From assembly GCF_029227915.1 (NCBI RefSeq), contig NC_079876.1, positions 27,439,828 through 27,503,827 on the forward strand: a stretch of DNA of 64,000 bases, read 5' to 3'. A model generated the notes under the pieces. That model did no database searches and was not told where the DNA came from. It saw only the letters and a list, made by a program, of their open reading frames with translations. Positions 1-10,922 of the stretch are shown here, one piece after another. The DNA is from Hydractinia symbiolongicarpus. Lineage: Eukaryota; Cnidaria; Hydrozoa; Anthoathecata; Hydractiniidae. Every line of letters begins with the position of its first letter. The stretch's first letter is position 1. The position numbers and the translations under genes are program-made.

Positions 1-474
1 TCCCTTGTATAAAAAATATTAACCCATTCGGCACAAAATTGCGTGGCGTCGAAGAAATTCTTAAAAACTGTAATGTTTGTGCAAATATCTATATTGGCCA
101 CCAATTAAAAAACCCGGGAAAAATGTAATCGAAACGCCAGTTTAAACGCACTCATAATCATAGTAATAACCCCCGTCCAAGGAAATGTTATTACTTCGTG
201 TTAACAGGCGGGACAGGATGCCCGAAAGGCTGTGTATATTGTATATATGATGGACTTTACTCGGAATTAAAAAACGCAGTAAAAAGCAAGTCGCCCATAA
301 AAATTGCGAATATTTAGCACAAAGCAAACTTTAGAGACAATCGTATTCAAAATATTGAAATTAGTAAGAAAACCAAGCTTGAGATCCTAGAAAATGCTGC
401 ATTCCAGTAAAAGGATTGCTGTCTGTCATTGCAGATGTCACTACTATCGAAGGTGCAAAAAATGGGTATAAAAA
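1..474. other. No recognised feature
   Basis: AT-rich sequence without a coding region I can support. The 61-codon minus-strand frame at 142-327 has no recognisable motif. It may be flanking remains of the Helitron helicase fragment that follows. Confidence 0.4.
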
Positions 475-786
475 CTAGATCATCAATATTAGGTGGAAGT
501 TGATGGTTGCCCAATCACGACAATACAGTAAAGTCTGTTGCATAATTGAAAGAATGTCTACTTTATGTTCTACCCTATGCTGAAAATGCCGTGCAAGCAA
601 TAGAGGGTTGCTATTAAGGAGCTTGCATTTTTCTTCATAACTCATTATATGTATTTTTTCATCAGCCTTTTCGCATCTGTTCAATTTTGATATAATTTTA
701 GTCAATTCAAGCCAACGCAAGTCAGCACAGATTAACGTCATAAAAATGTAGGCAATCCTAACTGTTTTACCATTGCAAGACTTCAA
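475..786 (-). pseudogene. Helitron replicase/helicase N-domain fragment
   Basis: A 103-codon minus-strand frame contains the block MSYEEKCKLLNSNPLLLARHFQHRV. This resembles the conserved block of the Helitron-like N domain, which lies upstream of the Rep HUH centre in Helitron RepHel proteins and reads roughly leucine-asparagine-serine-asparagine-proline, then alanine-arginine-histidine-phenylalanine-glutamine. Only this block is present: no HUH motif or helicase domain follows, and the frame degrades after the RV. It is a dead scrap of an autonomous Helitron. The non-autonomous Helitron trimer lies 1.6 kb away, but nothing links the two directly. Confidence 0.5.
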
Positions 787-2394
787 CTCCAGTAGGCAGG
801 TGTTCCTTTAATAGTACTCATAAAATTATATGCTTTATTATTTGAAATAATTGATTAAAGGAATACTAGCAATACTAATACAACTGTTCATATTTAGCTG
901 TTGACACACAGAGTGGACGTAAAATATGTAATCTGCTTCTAAAGGAAATGTTTGTTTATAAAAAACCGTTGACTGAAGTACTCAAATGAAATAAGAAATC
1001 TATAGACTAGTACGCCTTATGTGTGTGTCTGCGCACAGTCAGGCCCTGACTTCGATGGTCACTCCTTTATAGGCGTTGGCAAGTGAGAATTTTATTAAGG
1101 AATTCAATCCCTTTGTTTTGGCCACAGTTTCTTATTGTTCACATGTGACGCTTTTCAAAAGCGTTCATCGGTTCAGAAGGTTCGATTAAGAACCAAATAC
1201 TTTTACATCGCTAAGAAAAAATAAAGAAAACAAACTATGATACAGGAAAAAAAGCTGAAGTATTTGTTCAAAGCAAAGTGAAAAGAGAAATTTGGTATTC
1301 ACAGGGTCGGTGATTTGCTTATTTGCATACACGTTAGGTAAGTTGAGTAATATTTTTTGTTATTAAAAACTAGCTAGCTAGGCATTTGTTTGAACCTACA
1401 GCCTTTTCGTTTAACGTGTTAATTATGACATTGATAAACGACGTTTGCTACGTACGTTTCCTTATCTTTGCTTTGTGACTTCTCTTCAAATTTAGTTTCT
1501 AGCGTACTTTTTATGCATTTATTTTATGAAAATACTGTTTTTACTGTATCTTTCAACCCTCCCTTCTGTGCTTTGGTGGTTTTTCGTAAAATGTAAAGAG
1601 TGAGCTAGCTACATATCGAAAAGTGATTATATCAGTTTAAAATGTTTTTTGTTATACCAAAAGAAAAAAACAACAGAAAATTTTACTTCTAGAGGGATTT
1701 TTTTTCATGACTGAAATGTTTTAATTTGTTTTTCAGCTCTAAGAGATAGTGTTAAGTCCCAAAATTTTAGGAACATCATAAGCCTTCGTAAAGCTTGACT
1801 CATGAAACTACAAAATACGATAACAAATCTAAGTAAAAAAGATAATAAATAAACCCAAAAAAACAGACATAATAAATCCAAATAGACGAGCAATTGGGAC
1901 AAAAATATTGAGACTAAGGCAGTGTTTTACTCGTTATCCAAATATGGACAAAAACTCGCTACTTTTGCACACAAGTAGGCCAGGCAGAGGGTTGAAAAGT
2001 TGCTAGTCACATTCTTTAGCACGCCCGCACACCGAAATAATTTACGTCGGAGACCACGAAGGCCCCGAAATTCGTGATTAATAGCCTTGCTGACGTCAGT
2101 AACAATTAGCACATTATAAGAATTTTGTATTGATCCGAAGTCCACTCTGAACATTGACAAGTGAACTTTGACAAGTTCAAGATGGGTGAATCTAATATAG
2201 AATGAGCCTACGCATTTACTTGTGGTGGCGAACTTCGAAATTCGTTGTCTTGTCCCAACATATTGTGACCACAATTGTAGGCTTCATTTAGACAGTAGAA
2301 AGAACAATGGAAGTCTTTCTTCCATTTTAATGTTTTTAGTCTAAACCAAAAAAGTGTGTGCCTTAAAAAATAAGTGTATATATAGTTTGAGTAA
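787..2394. other. Intergenic, no gene seen
   Basis: AT-rich DNA with several short poly-A/T tracts. The short frames at 1705-1902 and 1927-2274 (minus) show no family signature and are treated as chance. No promoter, RNA gene or repeat boundary can be supported before the Helitron array starts near 2395. Confidence 0.4.
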
Positions 2395-3125
2395 TGTATA
2401 TAATAATACGCCAGTTCTGTCTGTCTGTTACTTTTGCAAAGTGGATAAAATTTCTTTGATAAAGTCTATAAAACATCGCCTATAAATTTGTTCTGTACAT
2501 TACCAAACTTTGGCGTTAAGCAATATTGACGTCAAAGGAGAGTATATTAAGATTAGTGAAGCCATTGCATTGCACTTTTAAATTTAAGGCTAAATAACTT
2601 GGAAACGGGTGGAAATAATTTAGGTCATCTCCTGCCTGGGTAACTAGGGACCACCTGGAACCTATTTGGGTAAGTTTTCCAAACCTGGATCCCCAAATCT
2701 GTTTCGGAATGCACGGGTTGAAGACGTCATCAAAAAACCTTCAAAACCTAATACCTTTGCAACCGTTTATCAAAAGTTCATGACCCTATACATATTTTGC
2801 TCAGCGTTTCAAGATCTATACGATGAAGGCAACAGGTATAAAAATTTCCTGAAACATTTTTTTGTGTCTTCACAGGCCATTGCTGACGTCAGTAAATTTT
2901 TAAACCATTATATCTCATTAATTAACCGCTTATCAAAAGCACATAATCATATACATTTTCTGGATCAGCAGTCTAAGCTCTACACAATAGAGCGCAACGG
3001 ATAAACTGAATTTCGTCAGTTTGTTTTTCCATATGCACAGCTGACATCAGCAAAAAGTCTAAAATAACCAATTCTTACATTTTCCTCCTGCCTAAGTGGA
3101 TTTTTCCACGGGCTCTATCGACTAG
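2395..3125 (+). mobile_element. Non-autonomous Helitron, unit 1 of trimer
   Basis: The unit starts TGTATATAATAATACGCC (the other units start TCTATATAATAATACGCC) and ends with the hairpin GTGGATTTTTCCAC followed by GGGCTCTATCGACTAG. A 5' TC, a short 3' hairpin and a terminal CTAG are the defining Helitron ends (5'-TC...CTRR-3'). It is about 731 bp with no protein. Several CRE-like TGACGTCA palindromes lie inside. The first base after TC is altered, suggesting this is the oldest or a decayed left end. Confidence 0.75.
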
Positions 3126-3842
3126 TCTATATAATAATACGCCAGTTCTGTCTGTGACTTTTGCAAATTGGATAAAATTTCTTTGATAAAGTCTGTAAAA
3201 CATTGCGTATAAATTTGTTCTGTAAATTAGCAAACTTTGACGTTAGAGCAATATTGACGTCAACGGAAAGTATATTAAGATTGGTGAAGCCATTGCATTG
3301 CACTTTTAAATTTAAGGCTAAATAACTTAAAAACGGGTGGAAATAACTGACGTCATCTTCTGCGTGGGTAAATAGGGACTACCTGGGACCAATTTGGGTA
3401 AGTTTCCCAAACCTGGGTGCCCGAATCCGTTTCGGAATGGACGGGTTGATGACGTCATCAAAAACCATTAAACCCTAATATCTCTGCAACCGTTTGTCAA
3501 AAGTACATGATCCCATACATTTTCCTGATCAACGTTTCAAGATCTATACGATGAAGGCAAAAGGTATACAAATTTCTAAAAAAAAGTTTGGGTTTTGACG
3601 GGCCATTGCTGACGTCAGCAAAATTTTTAAACCCTTTCATTAATCACTCATCAAAACCACAGGATTATATACATTTTCTTGATCAGCATTGTAAGCGCTA
3701 CACAATGGAGGAAACATGAAAACAAGTTTCGCAATTTATTTATTGTGCATCTGCGCTGTTGACGTCACCAAAAAATCTAAAACAACCTATTTTTCCATTG
3801 TCCTTGTCCTAAGTGGATTTTTCCACGGGCCTTATCGACTAG
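3126..3842 (+). mobile_element. Non-autonomous Helitron, unit 2 of trimer
   Basis: This starts exactly after the CTAG of unit 1 with TCTATATAATAATACGCC and ends CTAG at 3839-3842, after the hairpin GTGGATTTTTCCAC. It is 717 bp and collinear with unit 1 throughout, including the GACGTCA-containing segments. The head-to-tail junction has no spacer, as expected of rolling-circle concatemers or repeated insertion at the same site. Confidence 0.8.
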
Positions 3843-4563
3843 TCTATATAATAATACGCCAGTTCTGTCTGTCTGTCTGTGACTTTTGCAAAGTGGATTA
3901 TATTCTTCACATTTTCTTTGATAAAATCTGTAAAACATCGCCCATAAAATAGTTCTGTAATTTACCAAAATTTAACGGTAAAATAATATTAACGTCAAAG
4001 GAAAGTATGTTAAATTAATGAAGCCATTACAGTGCACTTAAAACTTTGAAGCCAAATAACTTGGAAACGAGGTGGTGACGTCAATGATTTTTCACCGCGT
4101 GGGTAACTAAGCACCACCTAGGACCAATTTGGGTAATTTTACCGACTCTGGGTCCCCCAAATCCGTTTCGGAATGGACGGGTAGATGACGTCATCAAAAA
4201 ACCTGTAAACCTTGATATCTCTGCAACCGTTTGTCAAAAGTACATAACCCTATACATTTTCTTGATCAGCGTTTCCAAATCTATGCGATGAAGGCAACAG
4301 GTATACAAATTTATAAAAAAACATTCTCGGTCTTGATGGGGCCATTGCTGACGTCAGCAAAATTTTTAAACACTTCCTTATATCTCATTAACCGCTCATA
4401 TCAAAAGCACATGACCATATACATTTTCTTAATCAGCGCTTCAATCTCTACACAATAGATGCAACGTGAAAACAAAATTCTAAATTTTTAATGGATAGAT
4501 TGCGGACGTCATCAAAATTTTTATCCTGCCTCAGTGGATTTTTCCACTGGCCTTATCGCCTAG
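3843..4563 (+). mobile_element. Non-autonomous Helitron, unit 3 of trimer
   Basis: Third collinear unit, 721 bp, starting TCTATATAATAATACGCC and ending at CTAG (4560-4563), with the 3' hairpin in the form GTGGATTTTTCCAC. The right flank begins TTATAC, so the terminal CTAG is followed by T, as Helitron A|T targets require. Small frames within it are not genes. Confidence 0.8.
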
Positions 4564-4685
4564 TTATACATAATATCCGGATATTCCGGGTTATAACTTT
4601 ATGTTCATTATACTCATTTTATAAGAGATGTAACAGGTAGATCTTTTTTTTTTTAGGAAAACTTAAGCTTGTGTGTACATAAGTA

Positions 4686-5036
4686 ATGGCTGGTAGCAAT
4701 GGGTGTAGAGTAGTTTTAAACTCATTAGGCAGATTTGTTTGGCAGCGCTACTTACATACTAACCATGCTAATAATAATATAGATAATAATAATGCTAGAA
4801 ATAATATAGCAAAAGAATTTAAAAACCAGGAAATAAAATTAGTTCTTCCGCACATTGAATAGTAAGTCAGGTGTTCGCCAAAACTTCTCGCAGGGTAGCA
4901 CAAAGATCATTTGAAACTCCTGTGAAAGTGGAAGTTAGAAGAAGATGCAATGCACAGCAGGTTGCCCCTGCGAGGATAGCAGAGCAAGTAGTGCTAGAAG
5001 AGAGGCTTGCACGTAACGCTGAAAAACATGAGGCAT
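4686..5036 (+). other. Two short basic frames, uncertain
   Basis: A 58-codon frame (4686-4862, starting MAGSNGCRVVLNSLGRF) is followed in another frame by an Arg/Ala/Gln-rich stretch (about 4869-5036, containing RRRCNAQQVAPARIAEQ). Arg-rich NAQQ/NAEKH repeats of this kind occur near the start of some Helitron and cnidarian orphan proteins. Because it lies right after the Helitron trimer it may be a leftover of a Helitron or host coding exon. No function is assigned. Confidence 0.2.
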
Positions 5037-5604
5037 GACAGAGAAAACGCACATCGAGGTTTTCGCTGCTATACACACACTTGTCCACATGTCAATGCCC
5101 ACATTGTTTCAGTAAAAAAAAAATCAAAATGAAAGAAATTTTAAATGTTGTCAATCCCGTAAAGTAACTCCTTCTGAATTAAAAATTCTATCTCTGCATC
5201 CTTTGTTGTGCAACATCTCTTGTTTTTTTTTTCTTGTACATGTGCTTCCAAAAGATTTGCAACAGTGACTATTGTGTAAATGTTGTGCAGCTGTTGTGCA
5301 AAGGTTTTTGGTGAAAAAGGTTTACAATACAGCAAGCTGCACTAAAGTATCTTGTCTACAAGGACGGTGGTTGTCAAAACTGGGATTAGGTTTCCAGAAT
5401 ACACTTTCTTGGTTCTTACAGGCATGAGTACTGTCCAACTTGGACCTAAAACTATTCGTTAAGAAAATCGTAAAGAGAAAAAACAATCCTTCTATCGCAA
5501 ACAATACGACACACGACAGAGGTAACAACATAAACGGACTGGTTACAGATCGAACACAAATAGAAAAAATGTATATGTCGAAAATATATTAATATAAAAA
5601 AGAA

Positions 5605-7165
5605 TTAAAAAAACCCTCCTGTGTGCCAGAACTTGTGACTCTGCCTGTAGCTTTCCACATGTGTTACACGGCCCAAACACTCAGCCTTACACAGGAGGTG
5701 GTCACGACAGGACAATCCTGTCGATATTTTGACTAAGCACAGCAGGGTTGTCAAGCCTGAGGTCCAAATTAGCACACTTGGGCACCTTAGTGAACTGGGG
5801 TAGAAAGTGGGGTCGTTACACCCAAACACAAGCTAAAAGCAAACCCCCTTGCTAAGCTTCTATAAGTTACCAGAGAAGAGTGAGCTGAACTCTTTACCCT
5901 CTGGGTATTAACGGTAAACTGGCTTGTATAACCCAGCTTACAAATCCGCTTGAATTTACATTTTCCTCCTCCATGGCCCTGCTAGTACAGGTTAAAAGCG
6001 AAGGTATTTTAAAAAGAGGAAAAAAAGAAGAAAAAACGAGCAGCAGGTATAAAAGAAAACATATGATGTAGTGGTGTAGAGCGTTCTTGGATTAAATATG
6101 CTTGTCGCCTTATCATTGCAGAGGTACCAAGAGTTTGTGGTCCGATCTTTGATATGGGCCCAATAGTGGCCTGTATTCAATGTTCCAGAGTGAGCTACCA
6201 AAGCATACTTTTGGATAAAAGATGTGTCCTAGTCACTATATATCGGGATATTGAAATAAGGATTAGAAGAAGAAAAACTTTTAACAAATTTGTCCTTAAC
6301 CAGATGTTGTCCATCTTTTGCAAACCTTTTCAGGTGCAAGGTTAAAATTTCGCTATTCCTCGTAATCCTTGTTTCCGCAGTGCTCTCTTGGTGCAGGAAC
6401 ATTGTGGGCAAAACCATTTATATTCATTCTCCAGGTTTTCAGAATCTAAAAATATACTAACTGACAATTGGACGCTGGAAGACGGTGACAGTGTTAGGAT
6501 GTCCTGATTTTCAACAGTAACTGAAGAACAGACAGGTGTTACAGCTAATTGACACCGATACTACTGTCGAGATGTTCTGAGACGCAATTACCGAGAACCC
6601 TTTCAATTCTTTAAAGACAAGAAGTAACATCTCTGCTACATCTTGCTGAGAACTGTGTTGAAAAGCTGTATTTCCAGAAGAGTGTATCTTACGTTCTAGG
6701 GCCTTGAGAAAGTTTGAAGGATCAACCGGGGACAAAGAACGGTTTAGCATGGTCAATTTAAGAGCAATCGCCCTCATAATTAATGACAAACGGGATGACT
6801 CCGAAGCACTCTGGGACCATAGGGATGGAATAGTGCTTAGTGCTTGCAAAATAACATTGGCATAGCACGTATTGTCTTTGTTGACAAAACCTGCATTTAT
6901 AAAATTTGTCTTTGTTTTGGCACTAGTTTGTTATGGTTGATTACTAGAGAGGCCGGAGTGCGTGGACCTGATAAACGACCCTTGGGCATTTCTTTTACTG
7001 GAGCTGGATTACTTTGACGAGATGCAACAGACTTGGGTGGAAAAGTCTTTCTCGTTCCGGGTGCCTTAATTAAGGAGTCTTAAGACCAGTCTCTTTGACT
7101 CCCGAGCAATTCATACACAGAAAGAAGCTGTCATACTGATTTTACCAAGGTTTTTTGCGGTGGAA
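5605..7165 (-). mobile_element. USP-carrying repeat, divergent copy a
   Basis: Minus-strand unit: a USP domain (about 7165 to 5992) followed 3' by a GGGGTCGTTACACCC module (5795-5860) and a structured region. That region holds the perfect hairpin CGACAGGACAATCCTGTCG (about 5703-5721) and the outer pair CCTCCTGTGTG / ACACAGGAGG (about 5613-5699). The order USP, GTCGTC-type module, hairpin matches the better preserved copies at 9, 20 and 41 kb, but the primary sequence is strongly diverged, so this is an older or different subfamily. The 3' boundary is not certain. Confidence 0.5.
5992..7165 (-). pseudogene. Ubiquitin-specific protease (C19), nearly complete but frameshifted
   Basis: Reading down the minus strand, a proline/lysine-rich N-terminal stretch (about 7110-6915) precedes the catalytic Cys box NTCYANVILQAL (about 6875-6840). 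Next come the QQD box QQDVAEMLLLVF (about 6655-6620), a zinc-ribbon half FCPQC (about 6410), the LTLHLKRF strand (about 6330) and the His box TGHYW, ending NDKA then TSYVFFY. This is the USP order, and Cys, His and QQD elements are all present. At least three frameshifts and an in-frame stop near 7085 break it. The likely role was a cysteine protease removing ubiquitin. It ends in a hydrophobic tail read from low-complexity DNA. Confidence 0.75.
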
Positions 7166-7845
7166 TATGCCATTTTGTTGAAAAAACCCAGCCTTTTCAG
7201 ACACGACGTGGTTATTCTTGCGCAATAATCTCCGCAATAACCGTTACTCCTACAGCACAGAAATAAACTTGTCAACCAATAGTTTGTATTTTCTTCGCAA
7301 AGTCAAGTAAGTTCGATAATTATAACTCGTTTAAGCTTATTTGAAAAGATAACTATATCAAGTCTTTATCAAATATCAAGTTGTGACACAGCAAATTTAT
7401 TCTAATCTAAAATAACAAAAATAATTATTTCCGTGACAGAAATTGTGTGCAGAGTGAGAACTGAATGAAACATAAAAGCAAAACAGAAATTTCATTTTAA
7501 ATAAAGAGGTATTAGATACAGTAGGTGATGGAGGATTAAAAAGAATGATAAAAATTGTAAAGCTGCAGCTTTATGAAATTCGAACACCAACAGTGAGTAA
7601 AAACTTGGCTTTTAGTTTGTGAAGTTTAACTAAATGCTAATGAGCCAAAATACTAAGCAGAGCCAAACTGGGAAATTAAAACCAATTGATTGTACCAAAA
7701 ATTAGTTGTATATACAAAATAAAATAATAAACAAAACGAAATAAAAAAATTAGTACCTAAGTTATTACATACAAATGAGGCATGTGAAAGAAACCAATTT
7801 GAAAGACTGGCTAAAAGACCTAAGTATTATTAAATAAAAAACTAC
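7166..7845. other. No gene seen
   Basis: AT-rich sequence between the USP copy and a LINE tail. The best frames are short and interrupted. Nothing resembling an RNA gene or element end is visible. Confidence 0.4.
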
Positions 7846-7849
7846 TTAA

Positions 7850-8235
7850 AATGTTCATTTAAAAATGTTTTAAAATCAGACAATCCTAAAGAACGGGCCT
7901 CTACAAGAAGCGTATTATGAATTTTTGCTCCCATTAAATAAAAAATTTTTCTGGCATACTCTGTTTTAATTTTTGGAATAGTAATCAACTTTCTGTTATT
8001 TTCATTTTCGTGTTCATTTTCATGATTTGAGCGTGGAAATAGTTCTAAGCAGTACCATCAAGACTCGTTTTGACAATCAAAACTCACTTTTTTATTTTCA
8101 TTTACCATTGATTTAAGCCAATTTTTCAGATCAATATAATTTCTATAAACATACACAACACGCAAAGCTCTCCTGTGCAGGGAATCCATTTTGTTATGCT
8201 GAGTGTTCGTGATTGCCAAGAGATGCAGCCCACAA
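7850..8235 (-). pseudogene. Jockey/CR1-like LINE, reverse transcriptase C-terminal tail
   Basis: The minus strand encodes LHRRALRVVY at about 8190-8160 and then a tail with KTEYARKIFYLMGAKIHNTL (about 7965-7905). In jockey/CR1/L2-type LINEs the end of the polymerase has an LQ(K/R)RALR-type motif. It is followed by a tail of the kind 'R..F...G.K.WN.LP' and a final FK...L. Frame changes separate the pieces and the RT core is missing. It overlaps the start of the gypsy fragment on the other strand, which marks the insertion boundary. Confidence 0.5.
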
Positions 8236-8242
8236 TAAGTAA

Positions 8243-8938
8243 ATGGTGGACGGGTTACCTGGTGTGGTAAATAGCACAGATGGTTTCCAAGTTCATGATG
8301 GTGATGAAAACCATAATGAAAGAATGCACAAAATAATAAACACATTTGGCCAAAAGGGAGTGACACTTAACCCAGCAAAGTCCAAGTTCAACACAAATGA
8401 AGTTGAATTCTTAAGACATAAAATATCTTCAAGTGGAGTAAAACCATCAACATCTAAAACTGATGCAATCCTCAACTTTCCAACCCCAAATAGCTTTACA
8501 GAATTACGCAAATTTATGGGTACGGCCCAACAAATGTCGAAATACACAGACAGTTTGGCACTGATAGCCAAACCGCTCAGGAACTTGTTGTCAACTAAAA
8601 ATTCGTGGCTATTGAGATCGGTCCATGACCAAGCATTCTAGAAGATCAAGAAACTTTTAACAACACCTAAAATCTTGAAGTTATCTGTTGGACAAAAGTC
8701 ACAAAACTTAGAGTGGGTGGTAGCAAGTTGAATGGCATAAGTGTGATAATATACCAACAACATGGAAAAAGTGGGATCCTGTTTCCTGTGGGTCCAGATT
8801 TTTAACAGATACGAAAAAGAACTACGATCCGATAGAGATAGAAATGCTAGCAGTTTCAAGAGGATGTAGGAAAATGCACATGTACATACATGGCCTAACA
8901 GAATTTACGATAGAATTGACCATAAGTCACTGATACAA
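8243..8938 (+). pseudogene. Gypsy pol fragment (RT end, RNase H)
   Basis: The first 132 codons read as the end of a Ty3/gypsy reverse transcriptase (VTLNPAKSKFNTNEVEFLRH, then FTELRKFMGTAQQMSKY) and the connection to RNase H. Past a stop at 8639 a frameshifted RNase H segment reads YDPIEIEMLAVSRGCRKMH and then DHKSLIQ. Multiple stops and frameshifts make it a relic. Its right end at 8938 is cut by the 3' terminus of USP-repeat copy b. Confidence 0.75.
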
Positions 8939-8940
8939 AA

Positions 8941-10331
8941 AAAATAAATTTACAAAGAGGTGGTTATCCACCGCAATGATGAACTCAACCTGTTAGGTCT
9001 TTGGAAACAAGCTAGAGGTTGAACTCCTCTAGAGAAATGCCTCCAAAAGCATAAAGGAATTTTTTCAAGGAATTTATTAAAAATAAATTAAAAAAAAAAA
9101 AAAAAATGAAACGACACAACACATTTGAAAAGATGAACAGACCTTCAACAAAGGGCAGGTAGGTTTCGACCATTGTTTCTGAACCTAAGTTCCCTGGATG
9201 TCTAGCTTGGCCACCTCAAAGAGGTCCTCGGACGGTCATCAGCAGAAACTAGACATCCCTATTTTCTCAAAGTAAACTTTGACCACTTTCTGTTCAACTG
9301 TACTATTCTTTGTTTTTAACTCAGGTAATAAGTGGAGTCGTTACTCTCCAAAGACAAGATCATGTCTGATCTAAACCCCTTGCTAATAATTTTTATTTGA
9401 CTTTGTTTTTATTTTTCACTGGGGTAATAAGTGGAGTCGTCACTCTCCAAAGACAAGACTGAGTGTAGTCAAGCCCCCTTGCTGACTCATTCTGGTTAAA
9501 ATACTCCTCACTCAGCTCTTCTAAAAAGAAAACATATGACTCGTGACTGTTAATAAAGCGGTCATCACAAAAAATTACTGCTCTATCGTTGCAATGTATC
9601 CACCTGTGAACTTGTTGGTCGAAGGCTAAGGTTGTGTATTGACCATTATTTAAGTTGCCGCAATGGTTGATATTAGCCCTTAATTGACAATGTTTGCGAA
9701 ATTTCACTTCTCTATCTACGGTAAAAGGTATGGAAAGGGTACCAGGGTAAGCAGTAATACGAGAGGCAATTTTTGACACAAGGCCGTTGGCACTGGCAAA
9801 ACGTTTTAGCTGTAAAATGAGATGGAAACCGCACGACACTACCTCTTTTTCAACTAGAGCAGTTTGATGAGCGTTGCAAACATGGCAGAAGTAGGCATTA
9901 GTGTGTGACAACTCCTCGCTTTCATAGAAATTATCTAAGGAAGATTGTAACGCAGGGTGCATAAAAAGTTGGATGCAAGGTGCTATAACTTTTGAGGAGC
10001 TGGTAATATGACTTGAATTGCAAGTGGTGGATGTCTTGATGCCCATACTAAAAAGACTTGGAAAGTCTACAGACAGACCAGGTAGGAGATATTCAAGAAC
10101 CTCAGGGACGTGCTGAGCAAAGATATTTAAACACACCTCCCTTCGCAGCTGAGATATGATGTTTTGTAGCACGCAAAAAATAGGAGGAGTCAACTGGACT
10201 GTTACAAACAGCCAAACTTTGAAGAACACCTACAAATGCTTCGCCTAACTTTGAGGTTGTTTTGCTGACAGAAATGGCTTTTTTAACTTTTGGAAGGTTA
10301 TAAAATCATTGTAAGATTGAATTAGCATAAT
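8941..10331 (-). mobile_element. USP-carrying retroposon, copy b
   Basis: Minus-strand element of about 1.39 kb. From 5' to 3' it has USP domain (about 10290-9510), two GGAGTCGTCACTCTCC modules (9418-9485 and 9326-9390), the GGATGTCTAG...CTAGACATCC hairpin (9196-9258), an A/T-rich tract, and a 3' end equivalent to GCCACCTCTTTGTAAATTTA at 8941. The left flank is the gypsy fragment. The right flank is the truncated R2/NeSL-like LINE in the same orientation, so the 5' end is either a truncation point or a true fusion. Confidence 0.7.
9510..10290 (-). pseudogene. USP (C19) catalytic-domain relic, copy b
   Basis: The frame contains a remnant of the QQD box (QHVPEVLEYLL), the zinc site (CNSSH, where copy c has CNSCH, and CHVC), HLILQLKRF, and the His box as GNLNNGQYTT. 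The catalytic His is replaced by Gln and one zinc Cys by Ser. A frameshift separates an upstream piece (NSPVDSSYFLRA, about 10200) from the main frame. The Cys box is not present. The open frame runs on to 9393 through 3' module sequence, so the last 40 codons are not USP. It cannot be an active protease. Confidence 0.75.
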
Positions 10332-10550
10332 AAGGCGACGAAAACAGGTACTTACTGATTCTGAACAGAAACCCCTTGCACCCACGTCAATGGCAAAGAA
10401 ATGCACAAGCCATTCATTGTTTTTCATAGCAAAACAACGCGAAGAAGCTTTTGTTCGTGCCAATATTCCATGTTCTCTGCACATGGACAGATCAGTTCTA
10501 ACACAATTGCGTTTTGAAGAACTACAAATTTATAACACGTCTGGGCGTAG

Positions 10551-10922
10551 AAAAGAAAATAATTTACAAAAAGGTGGCTAACCACCGCAATGATGAACTC
10601 AACCTGTAGGTCTTTGGAAATAAGCTAGAGGTTGTACTCCTCTAGAGAATATGACTCTAAAAGCACAATTCTCCCTTTTTACAAGGACTTAATTAAAAAA
10701 ATAAAAAGGACACAACACATTTGAAAAGATGAACAGAACTTTAACCAAGGGCAGGTAGGTTTCGACCCTTGTTTCTGAACCTAAGTACCCTGGATTTCTA
10801 GCTGGGTCACCTCGAAGAGATCCGCAAACGGTCATCAGCAAAAACTAGATATCCCTATCTTCCTAAAGTAAACTTTGACCGCTTTCTGTTCAACTGTGCT
10901 ATTCTTTGTTTTTAACTCAGGT
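10551..10922 (-). repeat. USP-family 3' repeat inserted in LINE
   Basis: A 372-bp 3'-terminal portion of the USP repeat, with 3' end AAATTATTTTC then TTTT at 10551, and the hairpin near 10795-10860. The uninterrupted LINE copy at about 35580-35610 reads straight through this point, so both junctions are defined: GGGCGTAG on one side and TTGTGTTATTGC on the other. No target-site duplication is evident. The 5' end falls at the boundary with the GTCGTC module, one of several different 5' truncation points in the family. Confidence 0.8.
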
